From Nostoc parmelioides FACHB-3921 (lineage in GTDB: Bacteria > Cyanobacteriota > Cyanobacteriia > Cyanobacteriales > Nostocaceae): DNA of 40,665 bases. Made by a program: the position numbers and the translations under genes. Under the pieces are notes generated by a model that saw nothing but the letters and a program-made list of their open reading frames with translations, made no database searches and was not told the origin of the DNA. Positions 1 to 6,396 of this stretch are shown here, piece after piece. How positions within the stretch are numbered: the stretch's first letter is position 1; the number at the start of each line of letters is the position of its first letter. The stretch spans positions 1-40,665 of the forward strand of contig NZ_JACJQL010000053.1 in assembly GCF_014696625.1 (NCBI RefSeq), in the 5' to 3' direction.

Positions 1-107
1 AACACTCCCCATTTGGGAAGACTGGCGACCCTACGCAGGTCATAACCTGTACTTTTGCTTCGGTTTGAACCGGAGACACTATTTTAAGGGAATTGGAAGT
101 TTAGGGA
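1..107. repeat. Terminal direct repeat (left copy): circular-contig overlap
   Basis: Bases 1-107 match bases 40559-40665 exactly, ending at the same TTAGGGA. The gene cut at the right end continues in frame through this repeat and on to a stop at 380-382. This is the usual signature of a circular molecule assembled with an overlap rather than a biological terminal repeat. Removing one copy gives a circle of about 40,558 bp. Confidence 0.95.
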
Positions 108-382
108 TGCCCGAAATTTTCGACCCAAATCGCAATCGTTCAGTTGTTGCTGGTTTAGAACGCCTATATTCGGATGCACGGGTAAAATGCGAATATTTTT
201 ACGACCATATAGAAGTAGATGAGAAACATGGTTTAGGCTGGCTGAACAATGCGATCGTCCCGATCGTTGAAGTAGAACCAGAAGCAGGATTGGAACTAGC
301 TATAGGAGGTGCGCTTCGTATGGAAGTCATGAGGCGCTACAACCAGTATCTGGCAGTCAGGTTAGGGGTCGAGCCGATATAG
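1..382 (+). CDS. Haem-oxygenase-like diiron (iron-containing redox enzyme family) protein, C-terminal part
   Basis: This is the 3' part of a gene that starts at 39849 and crosses the circle junction; the frame is entered at base 2 and stops at 380-382. The joined protein is 363 aa. The C-terminal part carries a cluster with E308, D310 and H313 (motif EVDEKHG), which matches the second metal-ligand helix expected of haem-oxygenase-like diiron oxidases. A TTG at 65 could be mistaken for a start, but the frame is open upstream and the first ligand helices lie in the 39849-40665 part. Fold assignment is from motif and length; the substrate is unknown. Members of this superfamily include oxidases and N-oxygenases acting on small molecules. 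Confidence 0.85.
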   Translation, partial: TLPIWEDWRPYAGHNLYFCFGLNRRHYFKGIGSLGMPEIFDPNRNRSVVAGLERLYSDARVKCEYFYDHIEVDEKHGLGWLNNAIVPIVEVEPEAGLELAIGGALRMEVMRRYNQYLAVRLGVEPI

Positions 383-388
383 CTGGCA

Positions 389-583
389 TCACCGTGCTAA
401 AAAAGATTTTTTTACACGATCACATGATTGCACTGCGCTCTGGTGCAATCGCTTTGAGTAGTTTGCCAGTGTACCTGTGCTATCAATTTTGATATCAAAG
501 CCGGAAATTACAGACTTAGCATGATTAATTAACACCCGCCCACTTCCGCAAGAAGGATTTAGCTGTTCGCCGAGTGTAAACAT
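389..583 (-). pseudogene. Short ORF, possible remnant of a DNA methyltransferase
   Basis: The 64-codon minus-strand ORF starts MFTLGEQLNPSCGSGRVL. This resembles the SAM-binding motif I of N6-adenine methyltransferases (N/DPxxGxGxxL), and a GFDI stretch follows at about the right distance for the next strand. An AAGGGG lies 5-6 bases before the ATG. Nothing else of a methyltransferase, in particular no NPPY/F motif, is present, so it is either a decayed fragment or a chance resemblance. It sits between the diiron protein gene and the four-helix-bundle gene. I see nothing else convincing in 383-725. Confidence 0.3.
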
Positions 584-677
584 TTATGCCCCTTCCCACT
601 GAGGTATGATGAACGTTATTGGAAACGCGCATTATCAATAACGAAGCTGTGAGCAATTATGCTTAATGAGCCGATTT

Positions 678-723
678 GGGAGAGCAGGGGAGCAGAGGGG
701 CAGAGGGGCAGGGGGAGATGAGG
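678..723 (+). repeat. Polypurine low-complexity tract (left arm of inverted pair)
   Basis: Runs of GGGGAGCAG and AGGGGCAG units lie just before the four-helix-bundle gene. The tract is partly complementary to the polypyrimidine tract at 1121-1199 after the gene: GAGCAGAGGGGCAGAG here pairs with CTCTGCCCCTCTGCTC there. Such short tandem repeats are common in heterocystous cyanobacteria. The end of the tract also supplies the Shine-Dalgarno-like GGGGGAG before the ATG at 726. Confidence 0.7.
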
Positions 724-725
724 AA

Positions 726-1115
726 ATGGAAAGAGAAGCAATTAAGAACCATAAAGATTTAAGGGTTTATCAAACTGCGTTTGATGCCGCAATGAAAATA
801 TTTGAGGTGTCGAAAAGGTTTCCTGTTGAGGAACGATATTCACTAACCGACCAAATTCGTCGGTCATCACGTTCTATCTGTGCTAACTTGGCGGAGGCTT
901 GGCGAAAGCGCAGATATGAGGGAGCATTTGTAGCAAAACTTAATGATTGTGAAGCGGAAGCGGCTGAAACTCAGACATGGATAGAGTTTGCTGTTAAATG
1001 TAATTATTTAGAGGTTAATACAGGCCGAGAACTGTATGGAATTTACAACCAAGTTTTAGGTAGTTTAGTCAACATGATTAACAACCCATCGCCCTGGCTG
1101 ATGAATAAAAATTAA
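726..1115 (+). CDS. Four-helix bundle protein (S23 ribosomal / 23S intervening-sequence protein family)
   Basis: The 129-aa product has the family pattern: KDLRVYQTAFDAA near the start, SLTDQIRRSSRSICANLAEAW in the second helix, then a helix with EAAETQTWIEFAVKC. Its length is typical of the family. I start it at the ATG at 726, after GGGGGAG at 711-716 with about nine bases of spacing. A longer ORF beginning at 666 only translates the polypurine tract. These proteins form small oligomeric helical bundles. Some lie in rRNA intervening sequences, but this copy is free-standing and its role is unknown. It is flanked on both sides by complementary low-complexity tracts, which suggests that gene and flanks moved as one unit. 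Confident for family, not for function. Confidence 0.85.
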   Translation: MEREAIKNHKDLRVYQTAFDAAMKIFEVSKRFPVEERYSLTDQIRRSSRSICANLAEAWRKRRYEGAFVAKLNDCEAEAAETQTWIEFAVKCNYLEVNTGRELYGIYNQVLGSLVNMINNPSPWLMNKN

Positions 1116-1120
1116 ACATC

Positions 1121-1199
1121 TTCTCTCCCTCTGCTCCTCTGCCCCTCTGCTCAAGAGCTTATCTCTCCCCTGCTCCCCTGCTCCCCTGCCCCCCTGCTT
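1121..1199 (+). repeat. Polypyrimidine tandem repeats (right arm of inverted pair)
   Basis: Tandem CCCCTGCT and CCCTCTGCTC-like units lie directly after the four-helix-bundle gene. Part of the tract is the reverse complement of the polypurine tract at 678-723, so RNA read across the gene could pair its two ends. It ends just before the recombinase gene at 1227. Confidence 0.65.
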
Positions 1200-1226
1200 A
1201 TTTTTTAAGAACGCGAGTCAGCAATT

Positions 1227-2243
1227 ATGTCAAATCCAATTTCAGGAGAGATAGTTAAGTTAGAGTTGGAGGCGTGTTTAGATGCGCCGATCGCGCGATA
1301 TTTTGATGCACAGCTTGATAAAGACCCGGATGTGTTGGCCCAGTTGTTGGCAGATAAACGCAACCCTAATACTCGGCGTGCTTACGAAAAAGATTTAAGG
1401 GATTTCTTTCTGAAGATGACTTTGATGCCGCCGACTGGGGATAGTGTGCTGGAGTTTTTGCACTTGCAGCGAGAGCAGGCGGTGATGGTGGTACTGAAGT
1501 ACAAGGCGAAATTGATAGCGTCGGGGGTGAGGGAGGCAACAATTAATCGGCGGTTGGCGGCGCTTAAGTCCTTGGCGAAGATGGGGCGCAAGCTTGGTGT
1601 GTGTAACTATTCCCTGGAAGACGTGGAAGGGGAGAAAGTCAAGGCTTATCGGGATACGCGGGGGGTTGATAGCAAGACGATAGCACTGGTGTTACAGCAG
1701 TTTGACCGGGAGACTTTGATTGGTAAGCGCAACAGAGCGATTTTTCTGGTGCTGTGGGGTTTGGCTTTGCGTCGTCAGGAAATATGTCAGTTAAATGTGG
1801 GTGACTTTGATTTTTATGGGCGCAAGTTGCGGGTTTTAGGAAAGGGTAAGGGGACGAATGAAGAATATTTGGATATGTCCAAAGATGTGGCGGCGGCTCT
1901 TGCTGATTGGTTAATTGCTAGGGGGGATTTGAATGCTAATTTACCAATTTTTACGGCGTTAGATTTTCATAATACTGGACATAGATTGACTACGGATGCT
2001 ATCTATAAAATCGTGTCGGCGGCTTTTAAGTTCGCTGGGGTGAAGAAACCGATGTCACCGCACAGGGTCAGGCATTCGGCGATTACGGCGGCACTGGATG
2101 CGACGGATGGGAATATTAGAAAGGTGCAGAAGTTGAGCCGTCATGCTGACCCCAGGACGTTGATGATTTATGATGATAATCGCAATAAAGATTTGTGGGA
2201 GATGTCGGAGTTGTTAACGGGAATGTTGAAAGATTCTGAGTAA
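1227..2243 (+). CDS. Tyrosine recombinase (XerC/XerD-type integrase)
   Basis: This 338-aa site-specific recombinase would cut and rejoin DNA through a phosphotyrosine link. The N-terminal SAM-like core-binding region is about residues 30-130 (NPNTRRAYEKDLRDF). The catalytic region follows: R182 in LALRRQE, K in GKGKG at 205-209, HxxR at H279-R282 (SPHRVRHS), H306 in SRHAD, and nucleophile Y315 in LMIYDD. All catalytic positions are present. The ATG has no strong ribosome-binding site. Likely roles are plasmid dimer resolution or integration; no att site was identified. A 10-bp palindrome GTGTCGACAC at 2402-2411 downstream is the only candidate core I noticed, and it is weak evidence. Confidence 0.9.
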   Translation: MSNPISGEIVKLELEACLDAPIARYFDAQLDKDPDVLAQLLADKRNPNTRRAYEKDLRDFFLKMTLMPPTGDSVLEFLHLQREQAVMVVLKYKAKLIASGVREATINRRLAALKSLAKMGRKLGVCNYSLEDVEGEKVKAYRDTRGVDSKTIALVLQQFDRETLIGKRNRAIFLVLWGLALRRQEICQLNVGDFDFYGRKLRVLGKGKGTNEEYLDMSKDVAAALADWLIARGDLNANLPIFTALDFHNTGHRLTTDAIYKIVSAAFKFAGVKKPMSPHRVRHSAITAALDATDGNIRKVQKLSRHADPRTLMIYDDNRNKDLWEMSELLTGMLKDSE

Positions 2244-2645
2244 GGAAAAGTTATTAGTGAACCAATACCTCTCGGTTAAGGAATTGGAAGTGACTTTTAC
2301 TCACGAAGTTATCATGCTTTCAGGCGTGTAACCTGCTCCATTTTTGAAAGGATTAGGGCTTAACCGATTGGAGATGATATTTCGCGGTTTGTACCATTTT
2401 AGTGTCGACACCGAACTTGCGTCTACCAAGTTTCAAGGTCTTTGGGATGATTAATGTTTCAACCCCTTGCTTAATTCTTCCCCATCTCCCCCGAAAAAAT
2501 CGCTCTCAAGAAAATGGTGTACCCATTTTGGTTTCAAAGCCTTGAATTTTCTCTAAGATTGTATGATGGGTTATCTTATATCCTCACAAGGATACCCCAC
2601 CAACAAATAACAGCTATGTACCTGCGCTTCTATAAAAGAAAAAAG

Positions 2646-2662
2646 TTGTAACTCATTTACAA
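2646..2662. promoter_or_regulatory. Operator-like palindrome TTGTAA-N5-TTACAA, before the holin/lysozyme genes
   Basis: The six-base arms are perfect and the spacer is CTCAT. It is repeated at 5888-5904 and related to the 10-base-arm palindrome at 6535-6555 and the imperfect one at 4801-4817. A further half-site TTGTAACT lies at 2736-2743 within the leader ORF. This is the size and symmetry of a site for a dimeric regulator. The GTA-N7-TAC spacing does not fit NtcA, which needs N8. Confidence 0.5.
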
Positions 2663-2686
2663 GTTTTCAAAGAGGAAACAAGCTGA

Positions 2687-2761
2687 ATGCTGTATGATAT
2701 CAACCTTTCAGAAACTAAGTCTGAACGAAATCATCTTGTAACTCTTACTAATAGCAGATGA
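2687..2761 (+). CDS. Leader peptide ORF, 24 aa (copy 1)
   Basis: The ORF begins MLYDINLSETKSER and ends with TGA overlapping an ATG (ATGA at 2758-2761). AGAGGA lies about ten bases before its ATG. The same ORF occurs in the second cassette (5930-6007) with 25 codons. The insertions between copies inside it add exactly three bases, and several substitutions are synonymous, whereas the other indel, a single base, falls outside it. That pattern suggests translation. It may be a regulatory leader for translational coupling or attenuation, or a small functional peptide. I recognise no family. Confidence 0.5.
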   Translation: MLYDINLSETKSERNHLVTLTNSR

Positions 2762-2790
2762 AAGCCTGTATAAATTTAAGGACTTCAAAC

Positions 2791-3096
2791 ATGAGCTACA
2801 ACTTCAGAGATAATCCGAATACTCAAACAGATGACTATCTAGCAAAAGCTGCTGCCATAAATGACTTAATCTCCACCTTAACTGGTGGAATAGTTGCAGT
2901 CGTGAGTGTGCTCACTCCTATCATTATATCTTTTTTCCCAAATGTTGATTCAAATGTGAAGCTTGCTGCTTGGACAGGTGTACTGGGGACAGGAGCGGGA
3001 GCAATTATTGCTCGACAGCAGCCAAAATCTTTACAGGAAATGGCAAGCGATCGGCTTAAGCAACAATCCCAATCCTCTGAAGAAGAAAAATTCTAA
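2791..3096 (+). CDS. Small two-helix membrane protein, holin-like
   Basis: The product is 101 aa starting MSYNFRDN. I chose the ATG at 2791 because AAGGA (2778-2782) lies eight bases before it; an in-frame ATG at 2758 lies in the duplicated leader and has no ribosome-binding site. Two hydrophobic segments, about residues 26-50 and 58-76, are joined by a short polar turn, and the tail is charged (KQQSQSSEEEKF). Size, topology and position 17 bases before a lysozyme gene fit a holin that opens the inner membrane for the endolysin. This rests on architecture, not a recognised holin family. It is the first gene after cassette copy 1, so it probably forms a two-gene unit with the lysozyme. Confidence 0.55.
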   Translation: MSYNFRDNPNTQTDDYLAKAAAINDLISTLTGGIVAVVSVLTPIIISFFPNVDSNVKLAAWTGVLGTGAGAIIARQQPKSLQEMASDRLKQQSQSSEEEKF

Positions 3097-3113
3097 CCAA
3101 GAAGATTTTAAAT

Positions 3114-4526
3114 ATGGATATCAAGGGTATGAAGTATATTAACCAAGAAATCAACCAAGAAGGTCTTGACTTAATTAAACATTTCGAGGGGTTCAGTACC
3201 AGAACCTACTACTGTCAAGCAGGAGTTCTTACTATTGGCTATGGCACTACGGGGAATCGTGTAAGGCCAGGATTGGTTATCGATCAAAAAACTGCAGAGC
3301 AGTGGTTGCTAGAGGATATCAGGAAATTTGAAGATGGGGTGGAATCGCGGATTAAAGTAAAATTGGGGAGTAATCAATTTAGTGCCTTAGTCTGCTTTGC
3401 CTACAATGTAGGGCTAGGGGAAAAGGGATTTGGCGGCAGTACTCTGCTCCGAAAACTAAACAGCGGCGATTACACGGGAGCAGCAGCAGAGTTTGACAAA
3501 TGGGTGAAAGCTGGGGGGAGAAGTCGACCAGGATTGGTGCGGCGCAGGAACGCGGAAAAAGATTTGTTTCTTAAGCCTGATGGTGTCCTAATCCAAGAAG
3601 CAAATAATGTTAAGCCTTTTCAGAGCAATCGCATTCGTATTACTCACCCCACTTATCTTAAACTAAAGACTCGCAGTCATGTTGAACTACAAGAGAATAA
3701 AGAGAAAGTTTCCGTTCCGAGCGGATGTGAATTTCCTGTTCTTACTCATGTCCGCGAGAACAGACATGTCAAGGTGACTTTTGGCGATAAGGGTGGGGAT
3801 ATTAAGTTTGCTGGGCGCAACACCTGGTATTTATGGGAAGAGCATTTTGAGTTTGTACAAACTCAAAATGCTCGTAAATCTAGTAAACCCGAGAATTTGG
3901 CAGAGCAGGTAGTACAGGCTTGTGAGGCACGAGGGTATCCTCTCCGTGAAGATGAGTGGAATCTGGTTGGAATTAGTGGTTTAGCCCCCAAACGTGATCG
4001 CACTCAAGGCTATGTCAGAGATACAACACCAGACAAGTGGAATGATTCGATTGGGGTAATTGCCAAAAATGATGGAGAGTGGGAGTTCTTGTGCTTGTAT
4101 CTGGCGACAACAGAGCCTGGACGCTACTACACCACTGTCAAACTTCTGAATCCCAAAGGCTCAGCACGACTGGATTTTGGATACCATAGAGACTTGTGGA
4201 GATTCGGATTGCATCGGGGCTACGAAGCACTAGTGCAAGCAGGAACAGCACGATTAGTGCGAGATACTAACAAGAATTTCCAGCGAGATGACAAAGAATC
4301 TTTTGAGCAAGGAAATGGAGTCAACCTACATACTACTAAGACAACGGGGTGGCGTGGGAGCGCCGACATAAATACAATTGGACAGTGGAGTGCAGGTTGC
4401 AACGTGATTTTTGACTCTCAAGAGTTTAAAGATTTAATGGAGCTACTTAAGCGATCACCTCAGTACAAAACGAATTCCCGCATTTACTTTGATTATCGAC
4501 TGTTGTGGCATGAATGGTTAGAGTAA
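3114..4526 (+). CDS. GH24 (T4-type) lysozyme with SH3-like and SAGC-motif C-terminal regions
   Basis: The protein is 470 aa. Residues ~15-155 are a phage-type muramidase: catalytic E25 in HFEGF, T40 in LTIGYG, and C34 where T4 lysozyme has its aspartate (E+9). Cysteine at this place is common in cellular GH24 enzymes and tolerated in T4 lysozyme. Residues ~165-250 look like an SH3-type wall-binding region. The C-terminal ~200 residues contain NLHTTKTTGW and WSAGC (C429), which vaguely recalls the catalytic SxGC of L,D-transpeptidase/YkuD folds; that part is uncertain. There is no signal peptide, so export would need the neighbouring holin-like protein. It is longer than phage endolysins (~160 aa), suggesting a plasmid- or bacteriocin-type wall hydrolase. 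ATG 3129 is an alternative start. Confidence 0.85.
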   Translation: MDIKGMKYINQEINQEGLDLIKHFEGFSTRTYYCQAGVLTIGYGTTGNRVRPGLVIDQKTAEQWLLEDIRKFEDGVESRIKVKLGSNQFSALVCFAYNVGLGEKGFGGSTLLRKLNSGDYTGAAAEFDKWVKAGGRSRPGLVRRRNAEKDLFLKPDGVLIQEANNVKPFQSNRIRITHPTYLKLKTRSHVELQENKEKVSVPSGCEFPVLTHVRENRHVKVTFGDKGGDIKFAGRNTWYLWEEHFEFVQTQNARKSSKPENLAEQVVQACEARGYPLREDEWNLVGISGLAPKRDRTQGYVRDTTPDKWNDSIGVIAKNDGEWEFLCLYLATTEPGRYYTTVKLLNPKGSARLDFGYHRDLWRFGLHRGYEALVQAGTARLVRDTNKNFQRDDKESFEQGNGVNLHTTKTTGWRGSADINTIGQWSAGCNVIFDSQEFKDLMELLKRSPQYKTNSRIYFDYRLLWHEWLE

Positions 4527-4625
4527 TAAGAGATTTGGGGTATAAACTAAACGTCTTGCTCTTACAATGTTAAACCAAGGATTTTTTATGTTGAAACAAG
4601 AAAATCTCAATGAGTAGTCTTATTA

Positions 4626-4654
4626 CTGAAAGCCTTGCTATGCAAGGCTTTCAG
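4626..4654 (+). terminator. Strong hairpin after the lysozyme gene
   Basis: Thirteen-base perfect arms (4626-4638 and 4642-4654, CTGAAAGCCTTGC and its complement) enclose a TAT loop, 100 bases after the lysozyme stop. No U-tract follows, so it may act as an RNA-stabilising 3' end or a weak terminator rather than a classical one. Confidence 0.55.
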
Positions 4655-5065
4655 ACGTTATATGTCACATCGTATACGCTCGCTACTTTTAGGGTGGCAG
4701 TTATCCTATTTATAGAACGGATGAAGCTTAGTTCTGATGTTGCTGAAATGATAACTGGATCAAGAGTATAGTAATTTTTCAACAAAATTTAAAATTAGAT
4801 TTGTAACTCAGTTCTAAATTTATATACAAAAATGCTTAACTTTAAACACATTTTAAATGGATAGACGTGCAGATTTTTTGTATGAAAACCTATAAATATT
4901 AACGGTAATGATATTGAATTAGATTGGATTGAACAAATCAAACATATACTTATACTTAATATTTAAATTAAATATATATTACTAAAAAAGTTTCAAATCT
5001 CTTAGGGCGAAAGATTAATAATATCCTGAGCATTCTGCTAATAACTGATATTCTGGGAAATCCTC
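4655..5065. other. AT-rich intergenic region before the receiver gene
   Basis: No gene of normal length is seen. It holds the imperfect palindrome at 4801-4817 and, 14 bases after that, a 10-codon ORF (4832-4864, MLNFKHILNG) without a clear ribosome-binding site. The latter may be chance in AT-rich DNA, although a small ORF also follows the related sites at 2646, 5888 and 6535. Confidence 0.4.
4801..4817. promoter_or_regulatory. Imperfect copy of the TTGTAACT-N-AGTTACAA palindrome
   Basis: TTGTAACTCAGTTCTAA differs from the palindrome at 6535-6555 at the symmetric centre and at two right-arm bases. It lies 249 bases before the receiver gene at 5066. It is listed because related sites precede the other units of this region. 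Confidence 0.35.
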
Positions 5066-5731
5066 ATGCTTATCCATCCAGTTTTAATTTTAGATGATCA
5101 TGAACACTGGCTAGCTCTACATGAACGACGGCTAAAAAATGCTGGAATTGATTGTCATGCCACTCAAAATTCATCTGAAGCTATTGATTGGGCGATCCAA
5201 AACAAAATTAAAGTAGCTCTCATTGATGAAATTTTGTTTGTTCCTTCTATTTCTAATTCTCAAGAAGGAGAACTGCAACGTTGGCAAGGAAAAGGTGTAA
5301 TTAGAAAAATTGTAGAAGCTGGACTAATCCATACTTATTTCATATTCATTACAGATGCACCTGCTAAACGTAGTGGCTGGAATACCCCAGGATTTCTACA
5401 AGAAGTGTTTTTACAAGAAATTGCATCCTTAAGAAGGATTTCTGGCGTAATTAATGTAATTAATAAGTCAGAAATTGAATCTAGCCCAGAGGATTCGTAT
5501 GCTCACCTCATTGATATTATTCAGAGGGTTAACAGAAGTGATAAAAATTCAAGTCAGCTTGTACAGACAGAATCTTGGCAGGGTAATTTTTACAAGCGTT
5601 TAGCTCTTATTCGCATTAATATCAATTTAACCCTTTTTAAAATAGGTGTAGGCAACATAGGAGTAGCCAACGTCAAGAGTAAAATTGAGGGAGACCAAAT
5701 TGGACAACAGGATAACCAAGACAGACAATAA
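5066..5731 (+). CDS. Single-domain-type response regulator (receiver) with short tail
   Basis: The 221-aa product is a CheY-like receiver. It has acidic D10-D11 after strand 1 (LILDD), phosphoacceptor D54 in ALIDEIL, T96 in FIFITDAP and K134 in NKSEI. All conserved phosphorylation residues are present. No DNA-binding output follows; the C-terminal ~45 residues are hydrophobic then polar and end with KIEGDQIGQQDNQ. The receiver is closely paralogous to residues 1-150 of the 13538-14632 product, sharing WLALHERRL, CHATQN, ALIDEIL, ELQRWQG and GVI. The tail motif I-x-x-[DE]-Q-I-G-x-Q-x-N recurs near the start of the 118-aa protein at 6040, which hints at interaction. Probably a phosphotransfer or adaptor component of the 5-14.6 kb module. 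Confidence 0.85.
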   Translation: MLIHPVLILDDHEHWLALHERRLKNAGIDCHATQNSSEAIDWAIQNKIKVALIDEILFVPSISNSQEGELQRWQGKGVIRKIVEAGLIHTYFIFITDAPAKRSGWNTPGFLQEVFLQEIASLRRISGVINVINKSEIESSPEDSYAHLIDIIQRVNRSDKNSSQLVQTESWQGNFYKRLALIRININLTLFKIGVGNIGVANVKSKIEGDQIGQQDNQDRQ

Positions 5732-5887
5732 TGGATAAGTTACCTGTAGAAGAAAATGGTGTACCCATTTTGGTTTCAAAGCCTTGAATTTTCTCTAAGA
5801 TTGTAAGATGGGTTATCTTATATCCTCACAAGGATACCCCACCAACAAATAACAGCTATGTACCTGCACTTTTATAAAAGAAAAAAG

Positions 5888-5904
5888 TTGTAACTCATTT
5901 ACAA
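5888..5904. promoter_or_regulatory. Operator-like palindrome TTGTAA-N5-TTACAA (copy 2)
   Basis: Identical to the palindrome at 2646-2662, with a TTGTAA half-site at 5982-5987 inside the leader ORF. It lies upstream of the 118-aa gene at 6040. Confidence 0.5.
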
Positions 5905-5929
5905 GTTTTTCAAAGAGGAAACAAGCTGA

Positions 5930-6007
5930 ATGCTGTATGATATCAACCTTTCAGAAACTAAGTCCGAACGAGAAATCATACTTGTAACCCTTATTAATAG
6001 CAGATGA
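5930..6007 (+). CDS. Leader peptide ORF, 25 aa (copy 2)
   Basis: It begins MLYDINLSETKSERE and ends LINSR, with the same ATGA end as copy 1. Relative to copy 1 it carries a net three-base insertion that keeps the frame, plus synonymous changes (TCT/TCC, ACT/ACC) and a few replacements. AGAGGA precedes it. The ATG in its terminal ATGA opens only seven codons here, so the following gene starts separately at 6040. Confidence 0.5.
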   Translation: MLYDINLSETKSEREIILVTLINSR

Positions 6008-6039
6008 AAGTTTGTGGAAATTTATAGGGATGAATACTT

Positions 6040-6396
6040 ATGACTGAAACAAGTTGGCATATCAATAAAGTAGGTGTAATAAATGAACGTAGTATCATCC
6101 GTGAGCAAATTGGAATCCAGAATAACTACCCTCAAAAGCAAAACTTGACAGAAACTGCTTTTGAAATTCAACAACTCCTAAATTGCCTTTCTCAAGTTTA
6201 CCCAATGAAAACTGATGCTCAAAAGCAGGTCATTGCTACTGAGTTCAAAAAAGAAGTTGAGCAGAAACCAGAACTGCGAGCTAGGATTATTGCTGCATTA
6301 CAGTCAGGTGGCGTAGAAGCGTTAAAACAACTTTGCAATCACCCTGCGGCAGAAGTTGCGATCGCTACTTATGAAGGGTGGAGCAACCATCAATAG
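6040..6396 (+). CDS. Small cyanobacterial protein with N-terminal strand repeat and C-terminal NHPAAEV-EGW motif
   Basis: The 118-aa product begins at an ATG nine bases after AGGGA (6026-6030). Residues 1-30 look like short strands (VGVINERSIIREQIGIQNN); the rest is helical, ending NHPAAEVAIATYEGW. Small proteins of this layout, with a repetitive strand leader, helices and a terminal NHP...EGW motif, recur in filamentous cyanobacteria near signalling or NTPase conflict genes. I know of no assigned biochemical role. The N-terminal I-x-x-E-Q-I-G-x-Q-x-N matches the tail of the receiver protein encoded just upstream. It follows cassette copy 2 and precedes the radical SAM gene, so it could be an adaptor, or less likely a substrate of that enzyme. 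Confidence 0.7.
   Translation: MTETSWHINKVGVINERSIIREQIGIQNNYPQKQNLTETAFEIQQLLNCLSQVYPMKTDAQKQVIATEFKKEVEQKPELRARIIAALQSGGVEALKQLCNHPAAEVAIATYEGWSNHQ

Larger units (their letters stand above)
2508..2764 (+). repeat. Regulatory cassette, copy 1 (near-identical to 5750-6010)
   Basis: This 257-bp stretch is nearly identical to 5750-6010, with about ten substitutions and three small indels adding four bases to copy 2. It contains in order an AAAATGG/CCATTTT hairpin (2511-2529), a TATCCT/AGGATA hairpin (2579-2594), the TTGTAA-N5-TTACAA palindrome (2646-2662), an AGAGGA ribosome-binding site and a 24-codon ORF (2687-2761). It ends shortly before the holin-like gene at 2791. The downstream genes of the two copies are unrelated, so what is duplicated is the control region. 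The preceding bases 2244-2507 show no gene. Confidence 0.9.
5750..6010 (+). repeat. Regulatory cassette, copy 2 (near-identical to 2508-2764)
   Basis: This is the second copy of the ~260-bp control region, starting 18 bases after the receiver gene's stop. It has the same order of elements: the hairpin at 5753-5771, the TTGTAA-N5-TTACAA palindrome at 5888-5904, AGAGGA and the leader ORF. It ends 30 bases before the 118-aa gene. The direct orientation and high identity imply recent duplication or ongoing gene conversion; recombination between the copies would delete the holin, lysozyme and receiver genes. Confidence 0.9.

Noticed and set aside
1121..1199. CRISPR array or iterons
   Set aside because: Units are short, back to back and without unique spacers; better read as low-complexity tandem repeats.
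2646..2662. NtcA nitrogen-control site
   Set aside because: Spacing between GTA and TAC is seven, not eight, in all copies of the palindrome.
2758..2790. ATG 2758 as start of the holin-like gene
   Set aside because: It lies in the duplicated cassette and overlaps the leader-peptide stop; ATG 2791 has AAGGA eight bases upstream, and the corresponding frame in copy 2 stops after seven codons.
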